Source of the DNA: Clostridia bacterium
Lineage (GTDB): Bacteria > Bacillota > Clostridia > Oscillospirales > QAKW01
Direction: 5' to 3'
DNA length: 64,000 nt
Assembly: GCA_017937065.1 (NCBI GenBank)
Contig: JAGBEI010000031.1
Coordinates: 124,001 to 188,000, forward strand
Shown piece by piece: positions 9,916-17,076 of the stretch. The notes below the pieces were generated by a model. It made no database searches and was not told the DNA's origin. It was given only the letters and a program-made list of their open reading frames with translations. How positions within the stretch are numbered: the first letter of the stretch is position 1; each line of letters opens with the position of its first letter. The position numbers and the translations under genes are program-made.

Positions 9916-10587
9916 TTGTACAGACTGTTAATTGTAGAGGACGACCGCGGAATTGCAGAAGCTATCGCACAGCAGGCACACACATGGGAGCTTGAAACAA
10001 AGTGTGTTTCAAATTTCCGCGATGTTATGAAGGACTTTGCCGAGTTCGACCCGCATATCGTGCTTATGGATATCACCCTGCCGTTTTTCAACGGATATCA
10101 CTGGTGCAGTCAGATACGGCTTAATTCCTCCGTGCCTATTATTTTTATTTCTTCCGCCTCGGACAACATGAACATTGTAATGGCAATGAATATGGGCGCA
10201 GACGACTTTATTGCAAAGCCGTTTGACGGCAGTGTTCTCATGGCTAAGGTTCAGGCAATGCTGCGAAGAACCTATGATTATGCCGCGTCCGTTCCGGTAC
10301 TGGAACACCGCGGAGCAATACTTAATACAGGCGACAACACGCTAACCTTTGAAAATCAAAAAATATCACTAACCAAAAATGAATACCGCATACTTTTGGC
10401 ATTGATGGAGAATAAATGTCAGGTTGTCAGCCGTGAAAAGCTGATGGAGCGTCTTTGGGAAACAGACAGCTTTGTAGACGAAAATACGCTGACCGTCAAC
10501 ATTAACCGTCTGCGCAAAAAGCTTGAATCGGCGGGGCTTTGCGGTTTCATTTCCACCAAATTCGGCGTGGGATATATCATAGAGTAG
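9916..10587 (+). CDS. bceR: BceR/GraR-type OmpR-family response regulator
   Basis: This 223-residue regulator has a receiver domain with acidic pair Asp9/Asp10, phosphoacceptor Asp52 in VLMDITLP, and conserved lysine in the FIAKPF loop. A C-terminal OmpR winged helix contains VSREKLMERLWE and TVNINRLRKKL. TTG at 9916 is preferred because AGAGGTGA lies five to six bases upstream; the GTG at 9907 is part of that SD. The gene sits before a histidine kinase and a Bce-type ABC transporter, so it very probably activates that transporter in response to cell-wall-active peptides. Symbol is by analogy with Bacillus; the ligand is unknown. Confidence 0.88.
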   Translation: MYRLLIVEDDRGIAEAIAQQAHTWELETKCVSNFRDVMKDFAEFDPHIVLMDITLPFFNGYHWCSQIRLNSSVPIIFISSASDNMNIVMAMNMGADDFIAKPFDGSVLMAKVQAMLRRTYDYAASVPVLEHRGAILNTGDNTLTFENQKISLTKNEYRILLALMENKCQVVSREKLMERLWETDSFVDENTLTVNINRLRKKLESAGLCGFISTKFGVGYIIE

Positions 10588-10595
10588 GTGTAAAT

Positions 10596-11585
10596 ATGAA
10601 ATTATTTTTCAGATATCTGAAAAACAGACGTAAATTTATCCTTGTCTCCTGCTTTTTCACAGTGATATTTCTGGCAGCATTTATAATGTACCGCCTGCCT
10701 TTCGGCGCTGTACTGTATCCTGCGCTGCTGTGTTTATTTTTCGGTACGCTGATTGTCATGCTTGACTACAAAAGCGTTGCAAAAAAGCATGCGCTGCTGA
10801 CTGACATGAAAAAGCTGACCATAGACCTTATCAGCTTTCTTCCCGACTGTCAAAGCATCGAAGAGGAGGATTTCAAGGACATCATTGCCAATCTCCAGCT
10901 TGAACATGCGCAGCTTTTAACGCGCATGAATACACGCTACAACGACATGGTGGACTATTACACGGTCTGGGCGCATCAAATAAAGACGCCGATTTCCTCC
11001 ATGCGCCTTACCCTTCAAAGCGACGATTCGGAGCTGTCGCGCAAGCTGTCGGGTGAGCTTTTCAGAATAGAGCAGTACGTCGAAATGGTGCTGGCATTTT
11101 TAAGACTCGGCTCAGACAGCACGGATTACGTATTTAAGGAGTATGACCTTGATTCAATAATAAAATCCTGCGTCAAAAAATTTTCAAGCGAATTTATCGG
11201 CAGAAAAATACGCCTTGAGTACAAGCCGGTCGGCATCAAAATCGTAACGGACGAAAAATGGCTGTCCTTTGTAATTGAGCAGCTGCTGTCCAACGCACTT
11301 AAATATACTGAAAACGGCTCGGTCAAAATATATATTAAACCGAAAAATATTCTCTGCATAGAGGACACCGGCATCGGAATAGCGCCCGAGGATTTACCGC
11401 GCATCTTTGAAAACGGATTTACCGGCTATAACGGCAGAAGCGACAAAAAAGCCACGGGCATCGGACTTTACCTTTGCAAACGCATATGCAATAACCTTAA
11501 AATTAACATCAGCGCCGAATCAGCGCCTGACTGCGGAACGGTAATATCCCTGACTCTTGACCAAAAAAAGCTTACAACGGAATAA
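10596..11585 (+). CDS. bceS: BceS/GraS-type intramembrane-sensing histidine kinase
   Basis: This 329-residue kinase has two close transmembrane helices at about residues 13-32 and 37-55 with almost no extracellular loop, the hallmark of intramembrane-sensing kinases. These kinases do not bind the drug themselves but read the transporter. The phosphoacceptor region is WAHQIKTPISSM, followed by an HATPase domain with N-box EQLLSNALKY, G1 box EDTGIGIAPEDL and GIGLYLCK. ATG at 10596 has SD GTAGGTG, and it starts 8 bases after bceR. It would phosphorylate the adjacent BceR. Confidence 0.9.
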   Translation: MKLFFRYLKNRRKFILVSCFFTVIFLAAFIMYRLPFGAVLYPALLCLFFGTLIVMLDYKSVAKKHALLTDMKKLTIDLISFLPDCQSIEEEDFKDIIANLQLEHAQLLTRMNTRYNDMVDYYTVWAHQIKTPISSMRLTLQSDDSELSRKLSGELFRIEQYVEMVLAFLRLGSDSTDYVFKEYDLDSIIKSCVKKFSSEFIGRKIRLEYKPVGIKIVTDEKWLSFVIEQLLSNALKYTENGSVKIYIKPKNILCIEDTGIGIAPEDLPRIFENGFTGYNGRSDKKATGIGLYLCKRICNNLKINISAESAPDCGTVISLTLDQKKLTTE

Positions 11586-11589
11586 CTTC

Positions 11590-11603
11590 TTACAAAACCG
11601 TAA
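11590..11603. promoter_or_regulatory. candidate BceR operator upstream of bceAB
   Basis: TTACA-AAAC-CGTAA is an imperfect palindrome fitting the known Bce-type binding consensus TNACA-N4-TGTAA except for one base. It lies just after bceS and about 130 bases before bceA, where an activated promoter would be expected. The assignment is by pattern only. Confidence 0.5.
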
Positions 11604-11678
11604 GAAACAGGGCGGCAAATGTAAGTCTAATCTATGGCTTATATTCGCCGCCTTTGTTAAACTATATCCGTAAGCTGA

Positions 11679-11701
11679 TTCGGCGCACGAAAAACGCCGA
11701 A
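11679..11701. repeat. hairpin in the bceA leader
   Basis: TTCGGCG and CGCCGAA form a perfect 7-bp stem with a 9-base loop, 10 bases before the bceA SD. It could act as a weak attenuator or processing site. Confidence 0.5.
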
Positions 11702-11722
11702 ATAAAACAAGGAGGAATATAA

Positions 11723-12487
11723 GTGAGTATCTTAGAGGTAAGCGGACTGAAAAAAATATATACAACCCGCTTCGGTTCAAACAAGGTGGAGGCGCTGAGA
11801 AACGTAACATTCAGCGTCGAGGAGGGAGAGTATGTCTCTATAATGGGCGAATCGGGCTCGGGAAAGACTACCCTGCTGAACATTCTGGCTGCACTTGACA
11901 AGCCGACAGCCGGAAGTGTAAAGCTGTGCCAAATGGAGCTGACGCTTATCAAGGAAGCGGCAGTGGCTGCGTTTAGGCGGGATAATCTGGGATTTGTATT
12001 TCAGGATTTCAACCTTCTGGACACCTTTACACTGGAAGACAATATCTATCTCCCGCTCGTGCTTGCAGGAAAGTCCTATGACGAAATGCACAAAAGACTG
12101 CTGCCCATAGCAAAACAGCTGGGAATAGACGACCTTTTGAAAAAGTATCCTTACGAGGTATCGGGCGGTCAAAAGCAGCGAGCCGCCGTTGCACGCGCGC
12201 TTATTACAAACCCCGGCGTTATACTTGCCGACGAGCCGACAGGCGCGCTCGACTCGCGCTCTACCGACGAGCTTTTACAGCTTTTCAGCGAAATCAATAA
12301 AAACGGGCAGACCATACTGATGGTTACACATTCGGTAAAAGCCGCAAGCCATGCAAACAGAATACTTTTTATACGGGACGGAGAGGTATTTCACCAGATT
12401 TACCGCGGCGGCAGTACAAACGAGCAGCTGTATCAGAAAATTTCCGACACACTGACACTTCTTGCAACAGGCGGTGACAGACAATGA
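11723..12487 (+). CDS. bceA: BceA-type ABC transporter ATP-binding protein
   Basis: This 254-residue ATPase of the MacB/LolD-like group has Walker A GESGSGKTT, Q-loop FVFQDFNL, signature VSGGQKQRAAVARAL, Walker B VILADEPTGALDS and H-loop VTHS. It powers the adjacent permease, and the pair removes peptide antibiotics from their lipid II-cycle targets in this family. The start is GTG at 11723, after an AAGGAGG SD. The stop overlaps the ATG of bceB by 4 bases. Confidence 0.93.
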   Translation: MSILEVSGLKKIYTTRFGSNKVEALRNVTFSVEEGEYVSIMGESGSGKTTLLNILAALDKPTAGSVKLCQMELTLIKEAAVAAFRRDNLGFVFQDFNLLDTFTLEDNIYLPLVLAGKSYDEMHKRLLPIAKQLGIDDLLKKYPYEVSGGQKQRAAVARALITNPGVILADEPTGALDSRSTDELLQLFSEINKNGQTILMVTHSVKAASHANRILFIRDGEVFHQIYRGGSTNEQLYQKISDTLTLLATGGDRQ

Positions 12488-14535
12488 GCGCCGGATTTTA
12501 CCCCAAGCTTGCTCTGAGCGGAATTAAGAAAAACAGCAGGCTGTACACGCCGTATATACTCACCTGCACCGGAATGGTACTGATGTACTACATTATTTCG
12601 GCACTGTCAATGTCACCGACCGTTGCGGCGCTTCGCGGCGGCGACACAATCATGTCGTTTCTGCAATTCGGATGCGGAGTAATTGCAGTATTTTCTCTTA
12701 TATTTTTATTCTACACCAATTCATTTTTAAGCCGAAGAAGAAAAAAGGAATTCGGTCTTTATAACATACTGGGCATGGGGAAGCTGAACATTGCGCGGAT
12801 ACTGTTCTGGGAAACGGTGATTTCCGGCGGCGGTTCCATCATTGCAGGCGGCATTCTCGGCATTGCACTGTCTAAGTTTGCGGAGCTTGCACTCATAAAT
12901 ATAATGCATGAGGATATCAACTTCACTCTGTCCGTATCATGGCGTTCCCTGCTGAACGCCGCAGGATTGTATTGCATAATATTCCTGCTGATATTTTTAA
13001 ATACACTGCGGCATATCCACGCTTCAAAGCCCATTGAGCTGCTGCACAGCGAAAACACGGGTGAAAAGCCGCCCAAAGCAAACTGGATTGTCGGAATCCT
13101 CGGCGCCGTAATCCTCGGCATGGCATACTATATTGCAGTAACTATCGGCAATCCGCTGGAGGCTCTTGTTTGGTTTTTTATCGCGGTTATAATGGTCATT
13201 ATCGGAACCTACATGCTGTTTATCGCGGGCTCGGTGCTGTTTTGCCGTATTCTGCAAAAACGCCGCAGGTACTACTACAATCCGCGCCACTTTGTCTCCG
13301 TTTCCTCAATGGTTTACCGCATGAAACGCAACGGAGCCGGACTTGCATCAATATGTATTCTTGCAACTATGGTACTCGTAATGATTTCGGCAACGGCAAG
13401 TCTTTATTTCGGCGAAGAGGATGCGCTCAAAAGCAGATATCCCATGGATATAAACTTTGAAGCTCAGATGGAAAGCATCGAAGCGATGGACGAAGCAAAT
13501 ATTGAAAGCATGCGCAAAGAAGCGGAAAGCATCTGTTCGGATTACGGAGCAATACAGCAAAATCTCCATGATTACCGCCGCGCTTCCGTTGCCGGCATGA
13601 TAAAGGAGGGAATTCTCGAAACCGACGTCTCTGTCGTAAACGAATTTGAACTCATGTCCTTTAACAATGTGTATCAGGTATACTTTATACCGCTTTCCGA
13701 CTACAACCGCATGATGAACGAAAACGAAACGCTGGACGACGGGCAGGTACTCATTTATACGATACGCCGCGATTACGATGAAAATTTTCTCAACATCAGC
13801 GGTGGAAACAGCTTCACTGTAAAACGGCATCTTGACAGCTTTATAGGAAGCGGCAGCGCAGCGATGAATATTATTCCGTCAATGTTTGTTATAGTAAATA
13901 ATCTGCAAACAGACCTTGAGGGACTTATCGGACGCACGGCACCAAACGGAAACGATATGCTGAATTTAAGCTGGATATATGAATTTGACACACAGATCGA
14001 ACCTGAACAGCAGACGCTTTTAAACAATGAAATACACGAAAGATTCCGTCAAATACAAAAGTCGGAAGATACTCTCGGCATACGCTATTCATACTCAGAA
14101 AGTCTGGCGGAAAACCGCAGCAGCTTTTACGCGACCTTCGGCGGTCTGTTCTTTCTCGGAATACTGTTAAGTATCGTATTTATTTTTGCGGCGGTGCTTA
14201 TTATATATTACAAACAGGTATCAGAGGGCTATGAGGATGAATCACGTTTTGAAATAATGCAGAAAGTAGGCATGACAAGAAAAGAAATCCGCAAAAGCAT
14301 CAATTCTCAGCTACTCACGGTATTTTTCATGCCGCTTATTACAGCGGGTATTCATCTTTGCTTTGCATTTCCCATTATACAAAAGCTGCTTATGATGTTC
14401 AGCCTTAACAACACTGCCCTGTTTGCATGGACAACGGTGATAAGCTTTGCTCTGTTTGCGGTTCTGTACACAATAGTCTACAAAATAACCTCTAACGCTT
14501 ATTTTACGATTGTAAGCGGAGCTAAAGAGGAATAA
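12484..14535 (+). CDS. bceB: BceB-type FtsX-family ABC permease
   Basis: This 683-residue membrane protein has the Bce-type layout: about ten membrane helices, with four near the N-terminus, FtsX-like units, and one large extracellular domain between about residues 315 and 545. The motif KKEFGLYNILGM after the second helix is typical. The extracellular domain is thought to recognise the peptide and to signal to BceS. It closes the operon and is followed directly by a strong terminator. The drug specificity cannot be predicted. Confidence 0.92.
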   Translation: MSAGFYPKLALSGIKKNSRLYTPYILTCTGMVLMYYIISALSMSPTVAALRGGDTIMSFLQFGCGVIAVFSLIFLFYTNSFLSRRRKKEFGLYNILGMGKLNIARILFWETVISGGGSIIAGGILGIALSKFAELALINIMHEDINFTLSVSWRSLLNAAGLYCIIFLLIFLNTLRHIHASKPIELLHSENTGEKPPKANWIVGILGAVILGMAYYIAVTIGNPLEALVWFFIAVIMVIIGTYMLFIAGSVLFCRILQKRRRYYYNPRHFVSVSSMVYRMKRNGAGLASICILATMVLVMISATASLYFGEEDALKSRYPMDINFEAQMESIEAMDEANIESMRKEAESICSDYGAIQQNLHDYRRASVAGMIKEGILETDVSVVNEFELMSFNNVYQVYFIPLSDYNRMMNENETLDDGQVLIYTIRRDYDENFLNISGGNSFTVKRHLDSFIGSGSAAMNIIPSMFVIVNNLQTDLEGLIGRTAPNGNDMLNLSWIYEFDTQIEPEQQTLLNNEIHERFRQIQKSEDTLGIRYSYSESLAENRSSFYATFGGLFFLGILLSIVFIFAAVLIIYYKQVSEGYEDESRFEIMQKVGMTRKEIRKSINSQLLTVFFMPLITAGIHLCFAFPIIQKLLMMFSLNNTALFAWTTVISFALFAVLYTIVYKITSNAYFTIVSGAKEE

Positions 14536-14539
14536 ATAT

Positions 14540-14568
14540 AAACCGCGCGGTCTCAAGCCGCGCGGTTT
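14540..14568. terminator. strong bidirectional terminator
   Basis: AAACCGCGCGG and its reverse complement surround a 7-base loop between two convergent genes. It includes the last codons and stop of the minus-strand membrane protein gene. Confidence 0.9.
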
Positions 14569-16058
14569 GTTATTGCGTCATCATAGGGCCAAAACTGAAA
14601 AGTACCGCTTGTCTTATAAAATACATCCGGAGTAAAAAACACCTCCGTATTTTGCCTTGACTGAGCCGCCGTTACAACAGGGTAACAAAACCTGCTTGTC
14701 TGGTGTACGTATTCAATACTGTCGGCAAATGAAGAGCCTATCGTATTCTGCATAGCTGTATAGGATATGTAGCCGCGGTGATTTTCACCGCTGTCGGGCA
14801 TTGAAAACTCTGCGGTTATATTCCCTCTGCCGAGCATCGACGCGGTATCGCCGAGAAAATGATAGGGCGCGGCATACGATGTGCCGGCCTTGTCGTAAAG
14901 CATCTGCCCTAAAATATCATATGACTCCATTGTACGGGGATTATACGGTGTCATCCAGCTGCCGGTAAAAGAGTATGCCGTACAGACAATCACAGCATCC
15001 GTGCCGCAAAAGCCGGGATTTGACGTCCAGCTGAAATGATGAAAAATTCTCCACTGTCTGTTGTCCCGCGAAAGCTCGACGGCAACCGATGTGATATGCA
15101 GGTTTTCGGTATCGTAAATTACGGTTTCACGATATCCTGTTTCGGTTTTCTCCGTTACTTTCCTTCCTTTATTACCGGGATAATCGTCCTGCTTGACAAC
15201 AACACGCAAAGCACCTGCACAGTCTCTTAGGTCCTGCGCCTGAAGGTCGCCGAGCACATTCTCGGGAAAGCCCAAGCCCGCAAGATGGGTACTGATTTTT
15301 TCAAGTTCTGCGTCACCGCCGTTTGACGGCGGCTGCCATGTCTGCCAGTCGGCTTTGTAACCGTTCAAAAACAAATAACAGCACGCAACGCCGACAACAA
15401 CAGCTGCCGCAGCGAAAGATACTACCACAGCGTCGCTGATTCTGCTTTGAGATACCGTCAAATTAAAGTTCTTATCTGCAAGCTCCCGATACAGCTTATA
15501 CATACTGCGAATAACAAAGCCCAATAATATAATAAAAACAATCAGAAAAACAGAATTTATCACCGGATAAACCGCAAAAAACACCAGCAGCACATACCAG
15601 ATAACAAACGCCGCCGCACCGCCGGCGTGCTTCTCAATTCCCGCTTTTTCCTGAAGGTCATAAATGCCCGCCGTCTGACAGCATAATATAATAAATTTCA
15701 GCACAGCGGAAATGACCTTCAGCACCGTAAAGGCAGATGAGCTTTCAAATGCGGCTCTCAGTACCGAAGCGTTTATGATCACATAGAAAATCAAAAGAGC
15801 TGTCTGAGCTGCCGAAATGAAAAAGCAGATTTTAAACGCACGGCTTTCGTTTTTCAAAGCTCTGAAGCCGAGCATCATCAAAATGACGCCGATAAGCGGC
15901 AGAATAATATCAAAAATCCAAAAATTCAGAATAATTACAAACAGCACTTCGCCCGCCAAAATACGGCTGACAGCTTTTTTAAATCGCGTATCCTCCTTAT
16001 ACGAAGAACAATCTGACAGGCTGTTTTCCGGCATTAAATCAAATGTTTTGCCGCTCAC
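14553..16058 (-). CDS. membrane protein with large extracytoplasmic C-terminal domain, unknown family
   Basis: This 501-residue protein has about six hydrophobic segments in residues 30-240. From about residue 240 it is soluble and beta-like in composition with scattered cysteines and aromatic residues, so it is probably exposed outside. GTG at 16058 is preferred over TTG at 16073 because GGGGGTGA lies five bases upstream of the GTG. The first 25 residues are polar and cytoplasmic. The gene stands between the Bce module and the surface-glycosylation genes and shares a terminator with bceB. I recognise no family and no catalytic motif. The surface location and neighbour suggest an envelope role, which is only inference. 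Confidence 0.75.
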   Translation of the reverse strand: MSGKTFDLMPENSLSDCSSYKEDTRFKKAVSRILAGEVLFVIILNFWIFDIILPLIGVILMMLGFRALKNESRAFKICFFISAAQTALLIFYVIINASVLRAAFESSSAFTVLKVISAVLKFIILCCQTAGIYDLQEKAGIEKHAGGAAAFVIWYVLLVFFAVYPVINSVFLIVFIILLGFVIRSMYKLYRELADKNFNLTVSQSRISDAVVVSFAAAAVVVGVACCYLFLNGYKADWQTWQPPSNGGDAELEKISTHLAGLGFPENVLGDLQAQDLRDCAGALRVVVKQDDYPGNKGRKVTEKTETGYRETVIYDTENLHITSVAVELSRDNRQWRIFHHFSWTSNPGFCGTDAVIVCTAYSFTGSWMTPYNPRTMESYDILGQMLYDKAGTSYAAPYHFLGDTASMLGRGNITAEFSMPDSGENHRGYISYTAMQNTIGSSFADSIEYVHQTSRFCYPVVTAAQSRQNTEVFFTPDVFYKTSGTFQFWPYDDAITNRAA

Positions 16059-16117
16059 AAAAATCACCCCCAAATGATTTTGCAGCTTGACGCAATATTC
16101 TGCGTCGGCTTTCTCAG

Positions 16118-17074
16118 CTATTTTGCAGCGTCCTCAGATGTACCGTTATTTTCAAGCTTTTCCTTGATTATATAAACAGGTCTTGACTTTGATTCCGAAT
16201 AAATCTTTGCAAGATACTGACCGATGATTCCGATACACAAAAGCTGTATTCCCGACAGAAACAGAATAAGCGATGCAAGAGTCGGAAAGCCCGCAACGGG
16301 ATCGCCGAACAGCAGTGTTTTCACAATGACAAACATCATTATTATAATAGCAATAACAAACAGCAAAAGCCCTACAAAAGATGAAAGTATAAGCGGCTTG
16401 TCCGAAAATGCGACAATACCGTTTACGGCATACGCTGTCAGCTTCCAAAAGCTCCATTTCGAGCTGCCGCTGAGACGGAATTCTACATCATAGGGCATAT
16501 AATATACATTAAAGCCTATCCATGAAAATATGCCCTTGGAAAAGCGGCATTTTTCGGGCATTGCCAAAACTGCGTCCACCATTTTGCGGCTGAGAACACG
16601 AAAATCACTCGCGGAACGGTAAAATTCCACCTCTGTCATTTTATTAATCAGCTTATAAAAGCAGTTTTTGAAAAATGACAGGACTTTGCCCTCGTTACGC
16701 TCACGCTGGTACGCCGCAACTCCGTCATATTCGGGATTTTTCCTGATAATATCAAGCATTTCAAGTATATATTTCGGATTCTGCTGAAGGTCGGCATCTA
16801 TTATGGCGGTATATTCACCGTCTGCATTCTCAAGCCCCGCAAGCAGCGCAGCCTCTTTTCCGAAATTACGCGAAAAATTTACGACTTTTATTTTACAGAC
16901 TTTCTCCGCTGTCAGCTTTTTCAGCTCGCCGACAGTATTATCCTTACTGCCGTCGTTGACAAAAATAAGCTCAGTATCACCGATAATGTCGGAAAGCACC
17001 GAAACCGTCTTGTCAAAAAACGGGCGGATATTACTCTGCTCATTATAGCAAGGCACAACAACAGACAGAAACAT
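16118..17074 (-). CDS. GtrB/CsbB-like polyprenyl-phosphate sugar transferase (GT2)
   Basis: This 318-residue glycosyltransferase has a GT-A fold with VVPCYNEQSNI at the start, the metal-binding IIDADLQQNP (DxD-type) near residue 93, and two C-terminal transmembrane helices around residues 230-290. Members move a sugar from a nucleotide donor to undecaprenyl phosphate on the cytoplasmic face. ATG at 17074 starts 2 bases after the end of the upstream YfhO-GtrA gene and has SD AAAGGGGG inside that gene, so the two are coupled. Together they would make, flip and use a lipid-linked sugar. The sugar is unknown. Confidence 0.88.
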   Translation of the reverse strand: MFLSVVVPCYNEQSNIRPFFDKTVSVLSDIIGDTELIFVNDGSKDNTVGELKKLTAEKVCKIKVVNFSRNFGKEAALLAGLENADGEYTAIIDADLQQNPKYILEMLDIIRKNPEYDGVAAYQRERNEGKVLSFFKNCFYKLINKMTEVEFYRSASDFRVLSRKMVDAVLAMPEKCRFSKGIFSWIGFNVYYMPYDVEFRLSGSSKWSFWKLTAYAVNGIVAFSDKPLILSSFVGLLLFVIAIIIMMFVIVKTLLFGDPVAGFPTLASLILFLSGIQLLCIGIIGQYLAKIYSESKSRPVYIIKEKLENNGTSEDAAK

Positions 17075-17076
17075 GC

